From NCBI GenBank assembly GCA_021804965.1, contig JAJZGG010000002.1, positions 1-64,000 of the forward strand: a stretch of DNA of 64,000 nt, given 5' to 3'. Below, one piece after another: positions 1 through 10,086 of the stretch (positions are counted from its first letter, which is position 1; every line of letters begins with the position of its first letter). Below the pieces are notes generated by a model. The model was not told the DNA's origin. It ran no database searches and saw nothing but the letters and a program-made list of their open reading frames with translations. Source of the DNA: Acidobacteriota bacterium. GTDB taxonomy: Bacteria; Acidobacteriota; Terriglobia; Terriglobales; Acidobacteriaceae. The position numbers and the translations under genes were made by a program.

Positions 1-1
1 A

Positions 2-439
2 GCACACCGCGAAGAAAATCGTCGGCTGTATCAGGAGAAGATTCTGGCGGGATTTGCCGGGTCCACGGCGGATGCTTTTTCGCTCTTTGGAAGATTTGAA
101 GCCAAGCTGGAGCAGTTCAGTGGAAACCTGGGGCGGGCTGCCGTGGAGCTGGCCAAGGACTGGCGCACGGACAAGATGCTGCGCAATCTGGAAGCGCTGC
201 TGATTGTGGCCGATGTGGGGCAGACCTTTCTGATCTCAGGCTCCGGCGATGTGATTGATCCGGATGAGGCCATTGCGGCCATTGGCTCCGGCGGCAGCTA
301 TGCGACGGCAGCAGCCAGGGCGCTGCTGGAAAACACGGAGCTGGGCGCGCGGGAGATTGCCGAAAAATCACTTCGGATTGCCGGCGAAATCTGCATTTAC
401 ACCAACGACAAGATTACGGTTGAGGAGCTGCGGGCCTAA
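2..439 (+). CDS. hslV: ATP-dependent protease peptidase subunit HslV (5' truncated by window edge)
   Basis: Threonine peptidase subunit of the HslVU (ClpQY) chaperone-protease of the cytoplasm. The reading frame is open from base 2 and ends at TAA 437-439, giving 145 visible residues; the family is usually about 175, so roughly 30 N-terminal residues, including the catalytic Thr and its propeptide, lie outside the window. Visible family signatures are [17 protein letters not shown], the central SGSGDVI, and [16 protein letters not shown] followed by [19 protein letters not shown] near the C-terminus. It is followed after 33 bases by hslU, the usual gene order and almost certainly one operon. 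Identification is firm; only the start is unknown. Confidence 0.96.
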   Translation, partial: AHREENRRLYQEKILAGFAGSTADAFSLFGRFEAKLEQFSGNLGRAAVELAKDWRTDKMLRNLEALLIVADVGQTFLISGSGDVIDPDEAIAAIGSGGSYATAAARALLENTELGAREIAEKSLRIAGEICIYTNDKITVEELRA

Positions 440-472
440 GCGTCGGAAGACCGGGCCTGTGATGGGAAATTT

Positions 473-1978
473 ATGGCGATTACGTTGCCGGCAGTGGCAG
501 ACGATCAGGAGATTGTGCTGGAAGAGCTGACGCCACGGGAGATTGTGGCCGAGCTGGACAAGCATGTGGTGGGTCAGCGGGCAGCCAAGCGCGCCGTGGC
601 TGTGGCGCTGCGGAATCGGACGCGCAGGCAGAAGCTGCCGCCCGATCTGGCCGATGACATCATGCCGAAGAACATCATCATGATTGGACCGACCGGCGTG
701 GGCAAGACGGAAATTGCGCGCCGACTGGCCAAGCTGACGAACTCGCCGTTTTTGAAGGTGGAGGCCAGCAAGTTCACCGAGGTGGGCTACGTGGGTCGCG
801 ACGTGGAGTCGATGGTCCGCGACCTGGTGGAGATCGCCATCGACATGGTGCGCGAAGAGCGGCTGGAAGAGGTGGAAGACAAGGCAGAGCAGAATGCCGA
901 GGAGCGCCTGCTGGATCTGCTGCTTCCGCCGCCGCCGGAGGTGCAGCAGACCGACAGCGAAGGACAGCTGACGCTGCCGGGTACAGAAAGCTACGCACGC
1001 ACGCGGGAGAAGCTGCGGCAGCAGTTCCGGGAAGGCAAGCTGGATGAACGGATGGTGGAGCTGGAGACGCGCGAGCGCAATACGCCCCAGTTCGGAATCA
1101 TCTCCGGACAAAGCCCGGAGGAGATGGACATCAATCTGAAGGATATTCTGCCGAACATCTTTGGCGGAGCAGCCAAGAAGCGGAAGATGAAGGTTTCCGA
1201 AGCCTTCGATTATCTGATTCAGGAAGAAGAAGGACGCCTGATCGACATGGATCAGGTGACGCGCGCAGCTGTGGAGCGCGTGGAGACAAATGGAATTGTC
1301 TTCCTGGATGAAATCGACAAGATTGCAGGACGCGAGGGTGTACACGGGCCGGATATTTCGCGCGAGGGCGTGCAGCGGGATATTTTGCCGATCGTGGAAG
1401 GGACAACCGTCAATACGCGCTACGGCATGGTGCGGACAGACCACATTCTGTTTATTGCCGCAGGTGCGTTTCATGTCTCCAAGCCATCGGATCTGATTCC
1501 GGAGCTGCAGGGGCGATTCCCGATTCGCGTGGAGTTGCAGTCGCTGACCGTGGAGGATTTTCTTCGCATTCTGACCGAGCCCAAATCCTCGCTGACGCGG
1601 CAGTCGACGGCGTTGCTGGAGACGGAGGGCATACGACTGGAATTTGCAGCGGAAGCTCTGCGGGAGATGGCAGAGTTTGCATTTCGCGTGAATGAAATGA
1701 CGGAAAACATCGGTGCGCGCCGGCTGCATACGATCATGGAACGGGTGCTGGAGGAGATCAGCTTTCTGGCGCCGGATCTGGCGCGAGCCAATCAGGACCC
1801 AGCCCAGAGGGACGCGACCGCAGAGCTGGTGAAGGCGGAGACGACGGCTCCGCTGCCGTATGTGGAGCGCGAGACTGCAACCGGTGTGGAGAAGGTATTT
1901 GTGGTGAGCGATGTGTATGTGCGGCAGATGGTGGCTGAGATTGTGAAGAGCCAGGATCTGAGCCGGTACATTTTGTGA
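473..1978 (+). CDS. hslU: ATP-dependent protease ATPase subunit HslU
   Basis: AAA+ unfoldase that feeds substrates into HslV. Walker A is GPTGVGKTE at residues 72-80 and Walker B is IVFLDEIDK near residue 280. The intermediate (I) domain lies between them and is rich in charged residues. The C-terminus ends in RYIL, the tail that inserts between HslV subunits to activate the peptidase. At 501 residues it is longer than the roughly 440-residue E. coli protein; the extra length is a short N-terminal extension, a larger I-domain and an insert near residues 440-475. The ATG lies 33 bases after hslV. No gene-specific promoter is apparent, so co-transcription with hslV is likely. Confidence 0.97.
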   Translation: MAITLPAVADDQEIVLEELTPREIVAELDKHVVGQRAAKRAVAVALRNRTRRQKLPPDLADDIMPKNIIMIGPTGVGKTEIARRLAKLTNSPFLKVEASKFTEVGYVGRDVESMVRDLVEIAIDMVREERLEEVEDKAEQNAEERLLDLLLPPPPEVQQTDSEGQLTLPGTESYARTREKLRQQFREGKLDERMVELETRERNTPQFGIISGQSPEEMDINLKDILPNIFGGAAKKRKMKVSEAFDYLIQEEEGRLIDMDQVTRAAVERVETNGIVFLDEIDKIAGREGVHGPDISREGVQRDILPIVEGTTVNTRYGMVRTDHILFIAAGAFHVSKPSDLIPELQGRFPIRVELQSLTVEDFLRILTEPKSSLTRQSTALLETEGIRLEFAAEALREMAEFAFRVNEMTENIGARRLHTIMERVLEEISFLAPDLARANQDPAQRDATAELVKAETTAPLPYVERETATGVEKVFVVSDVYVRQMVAEIVKSQDLSRYIL

Positions 1979-2012
1979 GCCGGAAGTAGAAATCCAAAAC
2001 TGATTGAAGGCC

Positions 2013-3878
2013 ATGGCACGAAACCATCGAGGGAACTTCCCACCTGCGGTGTGGATGCTGGGGTTGGCGTGTGTTTGCGCACAGGCGCAGACCAATACGC
2101 TGCCCGGAGATGTGAATCAGAAACAAGACAAGACTGTGAAGCCGACACGGACAACGGTGGTGGTGCTGGGGGCAGCCTCGCCGATACCACTGTCGGAGTC
2201 GGCGCGCGTGGTCGAGGTGGAGCCGCTGCACCCCGGTCAGTTCATGCTGGCCACGCCGCTCGATCCGTTGCGGAACGATGCCTCCATTTTTCTGGAGCAG
2301 CGCGGAGCCGGGGGTGCGCAGACGGACATCACCCTGCGCGGTGGCAGCTTTGAACAGACACTGGTTCTGTTGAATGGATTTCGCATCAACGACAGCCAGA
2401 CGGCGCATCACAATCTGGATCTTCCGCTGCCGATGGAGGCGATGGATTCCATCCAGGTGCTGCACGGCGCCGGGTCCACGCTGCATGGCGTGGATGCGCT
2501 GAGCGGAGTGGTGGATTTTCTGACGGCTGCACCGCGCAACAACTCCCTGGAAGCCAGTGCCGGCTTTGGCAGCTTTGGCGAAAACGAGCAGGCGCTAATG
2601 GCAGAGCTGCTGCGCAGGCACTGGAGCAGCCGCCTGACCGGAACCCACAATCTCTCCACCGGATTCATGTATGACAGGGATTATCGCAATGAGACGGCTT
2701 CCGATGAGAGCTGGGTGGAATCGCGGCTGGGGCTGACGGATATTCTGCTGGCCGCAAGTGATCGATCCTTCGGCGCCAACCAGTTCTATGGCAACTTTCC
2801 TTCCTGGGAGCGGACCAAGGGATGGTTTGCCGCCATTCGGCAGGCGCTGGGAGCAAAGACCGAGGCGGATTTCGGGTATCGCCGCCATACGGATGAGTTT
2901 GTTCTGGTGCGTGACAACCCGGCGTTGTATGAAAACAATCACATCGATGGCTCATGGCAGGCTTCCCTGCATCGGACAGAAGCCTTTGGAGCGGGTACGG
3001 TCTTGCTGGGTGGGCTGGAGGCGGATGGCGACAGCATTCGCAGCAACAACCTGGGAGATCATGCGCGCAACCGTGCGGCCGGATATCTGGATATGGATCT
3101 GAATCCGGTGAAGCATCGCTGGGGGCTTTCCGTGGGAGCGCGCGAGGAGGGATTCTCCGGTGGATTCCCGATGGTATTTGCGCCGAATGTGGCTGGAAGC
3201 TATCGGCTGACCGATGCCGTGAAGCTGCGCGGGAGCGTGGGATATGGCTTTCGCATTCCAACCTACACGGATCTCTACTACTCGGATCCAACGACGATTG
3301 GCGATCCAAATCTGAAGCCTGAATCAGCCTGGAGCAGCGAGGCTGGTGTGGATTGGAGCCCCGGCACGCGATGGACCTTCTCGGCGACAGGATTCTATTC
3401 GCGCCAGCACGACACGATTGATTATGTTCGCGCGAGTGCAGCGCAGCGGTGGCAGGCAACCAACCTGAGCGGGCTGCGTTTTACCGGTGCAGAGGCAAGT
3501 GCAAAGGTGGAGCTGACCCGCAGCCAGGAACTGCAGCTGGACTGGACCAATCTTTATGGCGCACAGCAGGCACTGCACGGGCTGCAATCGGAGTACATTT
3601 TCAACTACCCGGTGGAAAATGCACACATGCTGTGGACGATGAATGTACACAACCGGTTGCGGGTTCGGAACAGCCTGCAAGTGGCACAGCGCTACCAGCA
3701 GACGCCGTATCCGGTTTGGGATCTGGCATTCGAATACGATGCCGGCCAACGGCAGAAGTGGCGGCCCTATCTTCGTCTGGCAAATCTGAGCAATACGGGC
3801 TATCAGGAGATTGAAGGCGTGGCGATGCCGGGGCGATCCATTACCGGCGGCGTGACGTATCTGCTGGGCCGTCGCTAA
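2013..3878 (+). CDS. TonB-dependent outer-membrane receptor
   Basis: Outer-membrane ligand-gated transporter powered by TonB. An N-terminal signal peptide ends near CVCAQAQ. A plug domain is recognisable around QTDITLRGGSFEQTLVLLNG and HGAGSTLHGVDALSGVVDF, and the rest has the alternating aromatic pattern of a beta-barrel ending in GVTYLLGRR. About 620 residues is the size of BtuB/siderophore receptors, not of the 1,000-residue Oar-like receptors common in acidobacteria. The substrate cannot be told: no riboswitch or neighbouring ABC importer is visible. ATG 2013 is preferred over TTG 2004, although neither has a well-spaced ribosome site. It starts 34 bases after hslU, so it may be read from the hsl operon. 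Confidence 0.88.
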   Translation: MARNHRGNFPPAVWMLGLACVCAQAQTNTLPGDVNQKQDKTVKPTRTTVVVLGAASPIPLSESARVVEVEPLHPGQFMLATPLDPLRNDASIFLEQRGAGGAQTDITLRGGSFEQTLVLLNGFRINDSQTAHHNLDLPLPMEAMDSIQVLHGAGSTLHGVDALSGVVDFLTAAPRNNSLEASAGFGSFGENEQALMAELLRRHWSSRLTGTHNLSTGFMYDRDYRNETASDESWVESRLGLTDILLAASDRSFGANQFYGNFPSWERTKGWFAAIRQALGAKTEADFGYRRHTDEFVLVRDNPALYENNHIDGSWQASLHRTEAFGAGTVLLGGLEADGDSIRSNNLGDHARNRAAGYLDMDLNPVKHRWGLSVGAREEGFSGGFPMVFAPNVAGSYRLTDAVKLRGSVGYGFRIPTYTDLYYSDPTTIGDPNLKPESAWSSEAGVDWSPGTRWTFSATGFYSRQHDTIDYVRASAAQRWQATNLSGLRFTGAEASAKVELTRSQELQLDWTNLYGAQQALHGLQSEYIFNYPVENAHMLWTMNVHNRLRVRNSLQVAQRYQQTPYPVWDLAFEYDAGQRQKWRPYLRLANLSNTGYQEIEGVAMPGRSITGGVTYLLGRR

Positions 3879-3913
3879 GGCGGATAGCGAAAGACCGGGA
3901 GCCGCAGCGGGCC

Positions 3914-4453
3914 CTATTGTGTGCGGGCAGGAAGACAGCCAGGCCTGCCATGGGTGAGGTCATCGCGCACCAGCCGCAGGCCATAGATGCACCGGTCAAA
4001 CCACTCGGCCAGCCGGGCAAACAGAGGAGCTTCGGCGGCATATTCGTCCAGGTCAAACTGGCTGACGATGAAGTAGCTTTCCTTGCCGATCTGCACGAGA
4101 TCTTCAAAACTCTGCTGGCCGTGGCGTCGCCTCCAGGGGTCCATCGACTCCGGGTACATGCCGGAAAGAAACAGGGCATAGTCGCCGATGTGCTTGCGTA
4201 CGGAGCGCTCGGCATCAAACGACGGCGCCGTGCCGTGGACAGGATCTGCCGCAAGCACCATCTCTTCCAGCGAGTAGACCGGCCTTCCGGCTTCATCGCG
4301 AACCTTGTAGAGATTCTCCGATTCGCTGAATTCGCAAAGCAGGTGGGCAACGTAGCAGGTGATCTCCGGATCGTGAATGCCGAGCTTGCCGACATAGTTG
4401 TTGCGGACAACCTGCTGAAAGAATGGCTCGAGGGGATGCGGGCTGGTGGACAT
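3914..4453 (-). CDS. hypothetical protein, cytoplasmic, 179 residues
   Basis: I do not recognise this protein. It has no signal peptide and no membrane segment. It is acidic and well packed with helices, for example a segment containing NNYVGKLGIHDPEITCYVAH and a later one containing YFIVSQFDLDEYAAEAP, which look like a conserved folded domain rather than a spurious frame. The ATG at 4453 is preceded by CAGGAG with suitable spacing. It is transcribed toward the TonB receptor (convergent, 35-base gap) and away from the transporter gene. Codon use looks like its neighbours. Function is unknown. Confidence 0.75.
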   Translation of the reverse strand: MSTSPHPLEPFFQQVVRNNYVGKLGIHDPEITCYVAHLLCEFSESENLYKVRDEAGRPVYSLEEMVLAADPVHGTAPSFDAERSVRKHIGDYALFLSGMYPESMDPWRRRHGQQSFEDLVQIGKESYFIVSQFDLDEYAAEAPLFARLAEWFDRCIYGLRLVRDDLTHGRPGCLPARTQ

Positions 4454-4689
4454 CCTTTGCTCCTGTCTCTCCGCGGAAAGCGGGGCGATGCCGAGGCAGT
4501 GGAGTCATGGCTGCAGGACCGGCGGGAGCGGGTCGCGCTGCCGTTCATCGTTCTTTCACACAGAGCATATCGGAGCAGGGAGAAGTTTCAAGAGGGGAAA
4601 TGAAAATTGCTGGCACTGCCAGTGCCGGATTGCTACGGCGTCGGATCGGAAGTGGCTGGGAATCGAAGCCGCTGCGATATGCTCTAACG

Positions 4690-5403
4690 ATGAAGACTCC
4701 AGAAACAAACAGCGCGGGAACAGTTCGACCGATACGGGAGTTCCGCTATCTGGAGACGTTGACCATTGCCTTTGTCGTCATCCTGTTGGTCTCGAATCTG
4801 GTGGGTCCCAAGATCTGCCGCCTGGGTCCGCTGCTTGTCAGCGGGGCCCAGCTGCTTTTTCCCATCACGTACATCTGGAGCGACGTATTCACGGAAGTGT
4901 ATGGCTATGCGGCATCGCGACGCGCCATATGGCTGGGCTTTCTGGGCATGGCGCTGCTGGCAGTGATGGGGCAGGTGGCCGTGCTGCTGCCGCCGGCACC
5001 CGGATGGCAGGATCAGGCGGCATTTGCGCGTGTCTTCGGATTGGTGCCCAGATTCGCAGCGGCCAGCCTGGCGGCGTACTGGGCCGGGGAGTTCACCAAC
5101 AGCTATACCCTGGCCAGGATGAAGATATGGACCGGCGGGCGGCATCTGTGGAGCCGTACCGTGACCTCGACGGTGACCGGGCAGCTTGTGGATACCACGG
5201 TTGTGATTCTGATCGCGTTCTGGGGCACTGTTTCCCCGCATCACCTGCTGGTGATGATTGGCTCCTCCTATGGATTCAAGGTGGTGTATGAGGTGGTGGC
5301 CACACCGCTGACCTATCTGGTGGTGGGCTGGTTGAAGCGCGCGGAAGGCGTGGATGCCTGGGATGCGGGAACGAATTTCAACCCGTTTGCGTTTCACAGA
5401 TAG
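4690..5403 (+). CDS. yhhQ: queuosine precursor transporter (YhhQ/VUT family)
   Basis: Six-helix inner-membrane protein of the vitamin-uptake-like family, which imports 7-deazaguanine precursors (preQ0/preQ1) for queuosine tRNA modification. Family landmarks are the first helix with FVVILLVSNLVGPKI, the ITYIWSDVFTEVYGYAASRRAIWLGF segment (two pieces either side of the second helix), YWAGEFTNSYTLARMK, and TGQLVDT followed by a final pair of helices. ATG 4690 gives 237 residues, the normal length (E. coli about 221); upstream in-frame codons would add an unrelated N-terminus. No convincing preQ1 riboswitch is visible in 4454-4689. Assignment to the family is firm; substrate follows from the family. 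Confidence 0.88.
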   Translation: MKTPETNSAGTVRPIREFRYLETLTIAFVVILLVSNLVGPKICRLGPLLVSGAQLLFPITYIWSDVFTEVYGYAASRRAIWLGFLGMALLAVMGQVAVLLPPAPGWQDQAAFARVFGLVPRFAAASLAAYWAGEFTNSYTLARMKIWTGGRHLWSRTVTSTVTGQLVDTTVVILIAFWGTVSPHHLLVMIGSSYGFKVVYEVVATPLTYLVVGWLKRAEGVDAWDAGTNFNPFAFHR

Positions 5404-5752
5404 GGCCGATCGGGAGTCTCTGCCGAAATCACTGGCGTAGATTGCTGGTATTTGGTGCGATGCCGGATTTCTTCCCGCAATTCTGAAGCGTACCGAGCGC
5501 AAGCCGCATCCAAAATCTACCGATTGTCTCCGATGGAGCCAGAGATGTGGAACCAGGGATGTGGAGCCAGGGATGGCACGGAAGCATCCGCGGGTCGGTT
5601 TGTGCAGAGCGGTGGCAGCGGTTGCCATCCGGGCAGATCCGGCTTGGCGGAAATAGATCTTGACCGGTGACTGGATCAAGGACAGAAAGAACCATACAAA
5701 GCGCCTGGAAGAGCCTGAGGAGAAACCGAAGGGTCCAGGAAGTGAGGTTTGC
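5404..5752 (+). other. 349-base spacer upstream of the RND operon
   Basis: No gene is supportable here. It contains a three-unit 14-bp tandem repeat (listed separately) and, at its 3' end, the ribosome site AGTGAGG for the TTG start of the following gene. TTGACC at 5660-5665 resembles a -35 element but has no good -10 at 16-18 bases, so no promoter is called. The promoter of the efflux operon must nevertheless lie in this spacer. Confidence 0.5.
5538..5579 (+). repeat. 14-bp imperfect tandem repeat, three units
   Basis: Three adjacent 14-base units at 5538-5551, 5552-5565 and 5566-5579, based on GCCAGRGATGTGGA. The first two differ at two positions; the third has decayed at its end. It is one of several short tandem arrays in this window. 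Confidence 0.8.
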
Positions 5753-6844
5753 TTGAAGTACTCTCGTTGGATTGTTTGGAGTGCCGGACTGGGATGCGCA
5801 TTGCTGGCCGGATGTCGGCAGGCGCCAGCGCCTGCTGCCGGTGCAGCAGCCATGCAGGCGATGCCGGTAGCAGTGGAAACGGTTTCCGAAAAACCGGTGG
5901 CCTCGAGCAGTGATTATGTGGCTACGATCAAGTCGCGACGGTCGGTCACGGTGATGCCGCAGGTGGATGGAAACCTGACTGCGATTGCGGTGCACTCGGG
6001 CGAACAGGTGCATGCCGGGCAGGTGCTGATGACGGTGGACCCCGCCAAGCAGCAGGCGCTGGTGAATGCGCAGCTGGCTACGGAGAAGCAGAAAAAGGCG
6101 CTCTACGACTACAACACGATCGAGATTGAGCGTGAACGAAAGCTGTTTGCCGACGGCGTGGTGAGTCGCGATGCGCTGGACCAGGCCGAGCAGCTTTACC
6201 AGAACACCCGTGCAGACTGGCAGGCTGCAATTGCAACCCGCAAGTCCCTGGAAGAACAGCTGGCCTACTACACCATTCGCGCACCGTTCGACGGCGTGGT
6301 GGGGGATATCCCGGTTCATGTTGGCGACTATGTGACCTCGTCGACGGCGCTGACAACGGTGGATGAAAATCGGGACTTTGAGGCCTACATTTATATCCCG
6401 ACGGAGCGCAGCAGTGAGGTGCGCATGGGTCTGCCTGTGCAGTTGCTGGATACCAACGGCAACGTTGTCGAAACCACGGCTGTGGATTTTCTCTCACCCC
6501 AGGTGGACAGCACGCTGCAGGGGATTCTGGTGAAGGCTCCCGTGCACTCGGGCGATCAACGGCTGCGTTCCGCGCAAATGGTGCGGGCGCGGGTGATCTG
6601 GAAGACCGCACCGATGCCCACCATTCCGATTCTTTCCGTCGTTCGACAGGGCGGGCAGAGTTTTGTCTTTGTTGTTGCGAGCGAGGGCGGTCATTCCGTG
6701 GCTCATCAGGTGAGCATCACGATTGATCAGACTGTGGGCAATGCGTATGCGGTCAGCGCGGGATTGAAGCCCGGCGATCGTGTGATTACGTCTGGCACCC
6801 AGTTCCTTGCCGATCACATGCCGGTGATGCCGCTGGGCGCTTAA
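5753..6844 (+). CDS. RND efflux periplasmic adaptor (membrane-fusion) lipoprotein
   Basis: Adaptor subunit linking an inner-membrane RND pump to an outer-membrane channel. The chosen TTG start at 5753 follows AGTGAGG by five bases and yields a classic lipoprotein signal: KYSRW, a hydrophobic run, then lipobox LLAGC with Cys21 as the lipidated residue. Domain order is lipoyl half (AIKSRRSVTVMPQ-type strand), a helical hairpin (about residues 95-165, with ERERKLFADGVVSRDALDQA), second lipoyl half (YTIRAPFDGVVG), beta-barrel and membrane-proximal domain. The frame continues upstream to 5660 but that extension would bury the lipoprotein signal. It ends 32 bases before the pump gene, forming an acrAB-type operon with no regulator or TolC gene adjacent. 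Confidence 0.93.
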   Translation: MKYSRWIVWSAGLGCALLAGCRQAPAPAAGAAAMQAMPVAVETVSEKPVASSSDYVATIKSRRSVTVMPQVDGNLTAIAVHSGEQVHAGQVLMTVDPAKQQALVNAQLATEKQKKALYDYNTIEIERERKLFADGVVSRDALDQAEQLYQNTRADWQAAIATRKSLEEQLAYYTIRAPFDGVVGDIPVHVGDYVTSSTALTTVDENRDFEAYIYIPTERSSEVRMGLPVQLLDTNGNVVETTAVDFLSPQVDSTLQGILVKAPVHSGDQRLRSAQMVRARVIWKTAPMPTIPILSVVRQGGQSFVFVVASEGGHSVAHQVSITIDQTVGNAYAVSAGLKPGDRVITSGTQFLADHMPVMPLGA

Positions 6845-6876
6845 GTCGCCAGCGCTACGCAGGAAGGATTCGTATT

Positions 6877-9800
6877 GTGTTTGTAGATTTCTTTATTCGC
6901 CGGCCCGTGTTTGCGACAGTCGTCGCGCTGCTGATCATTCTGGTTGGTGCAATCAGCATTCCCACCCTGCCGATCTCGCTGTATCCGCAATTGGCACCAC
7001 CGGAGGTGGAGGTGACCAGCTCGTATGTGGGAGCGGATGCGGAAACGGTGGAGAAAGCCGTAACGATTCCGCTGGAAGAGGCGATCAATGGCGTGGAGGG
7101 CATGCATTACATCACCTCCGCCAGCACCAACTCCGGAGTGAGCACCATTACGGTCACATTCCAGACCGGCTATGACCTGTCCATTGCCGCTGTGGACGTG
7201 CAGAACCGTGTGGCCAGCGTGAGTGGACGTCTGCCGGCCGCCGTGAATGCAGCCGGCATTACGATCACCAAGGCGAACAGCAACTTTGTCTTTGGCGCGG
7301 GATTCTATACGCGGGACAATCGCTACTCCAATGAGTTCATCTCGAACTACCTGGACGTCTATGTGGCCGATGCGCTGAAGCGCGTTCCGGGCGTGGGCAA
7401 CGTGCAGATCTTTGGTGAGCGCAAATATGCCATGCGCGTATGGCTGGATCCGAACAAGCTTGCCACCCATGGATTGACGGCCAGCGACGTGGTGAATGCG
7501 CTGGCGGAACAGAACATCGAGGTTCCAGCCGGACAGCTGGGACAGCCACCGTCCGACAACCGGCAGTCGTATCAGGTTGCCGTTCGCGTGGTGGGCAGGC
7601 TCAGCGATCCGAAGCAGTTTGACGACATCATCGTCAAAAGCAATCCCAACGGTCTGGTGTATCTGCGCGATGTGGGCTATGCCCAGTTGGGAGCCGAGGA
7701 CTATAGCTCCAATCTGAAGTATCAGGGACAGGCCGCGGTCGGCATTGGTGTGCAGCAGCTTTCCGATGCCAATGCACTGGAGGTGGATCGCGAAGCCAAG
7801 GCTGTGCTCAAGCAGTTGTCCGCACATTTTCCGCCCGGGTTGGAATACGCGGTTGCGTTCGATTCAACGACGATTGTCGGGGACTCGATTCATGAGGTGA
7901 TTGTCACGCTGGGCGAGGCAATCCTGATCGTGATCGTGGTTATCTTTCTCTTCCTGCTCGACTGGCGGGCGACGATCATTCCCGCCGTCACCATTCCGGT
8001 TTCGCTGATCGGCACGTTTGCGTTTATCAAGGCCTTTGGTTTTTCGATCAACTCGCTGACGCTCTTTGGAATTACGCTGGCGACCGGACTGGTGGTCGAT
8101 GATGCCATCGTCGTGATTGAGAACGTGCAGCGCCATATCTCGGCGGAGCACTCCGACCCGCACGATGCCACTTCCGTCGCGATGAGCGAGGTGACAAGCG
8201 CGGTCATCGCGACCTCTCTGGTGCTGATTGCCGTCTTCCTGCCCGTGTCGTTCTTTCCCGGCACCACAGGAATTCTGTACCGGCAGTTCTCGCTGACAAT
8301 CGCCTTTGCGATTGCCATCTCCGCGCTCAACGCGCTGACCCTGTCTCCGGCTCTGGCAGCGTTGTTTCTGCGCGGAGAAGAGGCCAAGTATCAGCAGTTG
8401 GACTTTCTGCGAGTGCCGCCGCTCTCGCGCGCCTGGGCGGCTGTCGCGCATGGCATCGACAATCTGATCAATGGGATTTCCCGTGCGTATGCCGGGCTGA
8501 TTCATGTCGCGCTCCGGTTGCGTTATCTGCTGGTTGTGGTCTTTTTTGCCGGGCTTGCGGCAACGGGCTGGATGTATCTGCACGTGCCGACCGGCTTCAT
8601 TCCCCAGGAAGATCAGGGCATGCTGATGGTGGTGGTGCAGGCTCCGCCGGGAGCCTCCCTGAGCGACACGACCGCAATCTCTGACCGGGCGCAGCGAGTG
8701 CTGGCAGCCGATCCGGATATTGTCGGTGCGTTTGCGGTCTCCGGATTCTCGCTTACAGGTAGCTCCCCGAATGCCGGCATGATCTTTGCCGCGCTGAAGC
8801 CTGCCGATGAGCGACGCGCCAAGGGACATTCCGCTGCAGACATCGTGGAGGCACTCACGCCGCGCCTGTTTATGGTTCCGGGCGGAACGGTGGCCATCTT
8901 CCAGCCCCCGGCGGTGCAGGGCATTGGCAGCTTTGGCGGATTCCAATTTGAGCTGCAGGATCTGGGGCAAAACACACTTGCCGATCTGGATCGCGTGGCA
9001 CACCGGATGATCGGCATGAGCCGCCAGAATCCAGGATTGGGGCTGACGGGTTTGTTTACCGACTTCTCCGCCAGTGATCCGCAGCTGCTGGTGCATGTGG
9101 ACCGCGAGAAGGCCAAGGCGCTGGGTGTTTCCTTCACGCAGATCGCCACCACGCTCAATGTCTTCATGGGATCGGAGTATGTGAACGACTTCGATTACAA
9201 CAATCGCACCTATCGGGTCTATGTGCAGGCCGATCAGCCGTTTCGCATGAAGGCCAGCGACCTGCACGCGTTTTATGTGCGGTCGGACACGACCAACCAG
9301 ATGATCCCGCTGGACAATCTTGTCACAGTGGAGAACACCTCGGGTCCGCAGGTCATCAGCCACTACATCCTCTTCCGCTCCGTGGAAATTGACGGCTCCG
9401 CCGCGCCGGGCAAAAGCTCCAGCGAAGGCATTGCCGCGATGGAAAAGCTGGCAAAGCAGGGGATGATGCCGGGCATGACGTACTCCTGGACAGGGCTGAC
9501 GCTGGAGGAGATTGAATCCAGTGGCAAGGCGGCTCTGATCTTTGCGCTGGGCCTGATCGTGGTCTATCTGACTCTGGCAGCACAGTATGAGAGTTTTGCG
9601 CTGCCGTTCATCATCCTGCTGGCCGTGCCGATGGCAGTCCTGGGTGCGCTGGGTGCGGTTGCAGCGCGCGGGCTCGCCGATGATGTCTACTGCCAGATTG
9701 GACTGGTCATGCTGATTGGACTGTCGGCAAAGAACGCGATTCTGATCGTGGAGTTTGCCGAGCAGCTGCGCGAGAAGGGACGAAGCATTGCGGAGGCTGC

Positions 9801-10056
9801 GATTGAAGCCGCAGAGCTTCGACTGCGACCGATCCTGATGACATCGTTTGCGTTCATTCTGGGAGTTCTGCCTCTGGTCTTTGCCACGGGCGCCGGAGCT
9901 CTGGGACGTCATTCCGTGGGCACGACGATCGTGGGAGGCATGCTGGTTTCCACGATCCTGAATCTGCTCTTCATCCCGGTGCTCTATGTCACCCTGAGCA
10001 ACGTGCTGGCCCGGCTGAAGCCGAAGCATGGAACCAAGCTTCCGGCCACACACTAA
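6877..10056 (+). CDS. RND family multidrug efflux permease (HAE1, AcrB/MexB-like)
   Basis: Proton-driven trimeric inner-membrane pump of 1,059 residues, the standard HAE1 length with twelve membrane helices and two large periplasmic loops. The N-terminus FVDFFIRRPVFATV is typical. Proton-relay residues are present: the double Asp in TGLVVDDAIVVIENV (helix 4) and Lys in GLSAKNAILIVEFAEQLREK (helix 10). The periplasmic motif GFIPQEDQGMLMVVVQAP is also canonical. The GTG start at 6877 is preceded by AGGAAGG. It is the second gene of the efflux operon; a strong terminator follows. No outer-membrane factor gene is adjacent, so the pump probably uses a TolC homologue encoded elsewhere. Exact drug range cannot be read. 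Confidence 0.97.
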   Translation: MFVDFFIRRPVFATVVALLIILVGAISIPTLPISLYPQLAPPEVEVTSSYVGADAETVEKAVTIPLEEAINGVEGMHYITSASTNSGVSTITVTFQTGYDLSIAAVDVQNRVASVSGRLPAAVNAAGITITKANSNFVFGAGFYTRDNRYSNEFISNYLDVYVADALKRVPGVGNVQIFGERKYAMRVWLDPNKLATHGLTASDVVNALAEQNIEVPAGQLGQPPSDNRQSYQVAVRVVGRLSDPKQFDDIIVKSNPNGLVYLRDVGYAQLGAEDYSSNLKYQGQAAVGIGVQQLSDANALEVDREAKAVLKQLSAHFPPGLEYAVAFDSTTIVGDSIHEVIVTLGEAILIVIVVIFLFLLDWRATIIPAVTIPVSLIGTFAFIKAFGFSINSLTLFGITLATGLVVDDAIVVIENVQRHISAEHSDPHDATSVAMSEVTSAVIATSLVLIAVFLPVSFFPGTTGILYRQFSLTIAFAIAISALNALTLSPALAALFLRGEEAKYQQLDFLRVPPLSRAWAAVAHGIDNLINGISRAYAGLIHVALRLRYLLVVVFFAGLAATGWMYLHVPTGFIPQEDQGMLMVVVQAPPGASLSDTTAISDRAQRVLAADPDIVGAFAVSGFSLTGSSPNAGMIFAALKPADERRAKGHSAADIVEALTPRLFMVPGGTVAIFQPPAVQGIGSFGGFQFELQDLGQNTLADLDRVAHRMIGMSRQNPGLGLTGLFTDFSASDPQLLVHVDREKAKALGVSFTQIATTLNVFMGSEYVNDFDYNNRTYRVYVQADQPFRMKASDLHAFYVRSDTTNQMIPLDNLVTVENTSGPQVISHYILFRSVEIDGSAAPGKSSSEGIAAMEKLAKQGMMPGMTYSWTGLTLEEIESSGKAALIFALGLIVVYLTLAAQYESFALPFIILLAVPMAVLGALGAVAARGLADDVYCQIGLVMLIGLSAKNAILIVEFAEQLREKGRSIAEAAIEAAELRLRPILMTSFAFILGVLPLVFATGAGALGRHSVGTTIVGGMLVSTILNLLFIPVLYVTLSNVLARLKPKHGTKLPATH

Positions 10057-10086
10057 CACCGCATACTCACCGGAATAAAGCAGGAT

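Noticed and set aside
368-2095. Long minus-strand open frame opposite hslU
   Set aside because: Shadow of a high-GC gene: the plus strand encodes an unmistakable HslU, and the antisense product has no recognisable domain.
4454-4689. Possible preQ1 riboswitch ahead of the queuosine precursor transporter
   Set aside because: No CTAG-type loop or A-rich tail pairing characteristic of preQ1 classes was found.
7864-10059. 731-codon minus-strand open frame opposite the RND pump
   Set aside because: Shadow frame; low-complexity His/Arg/Gln-rich translation with no family features.
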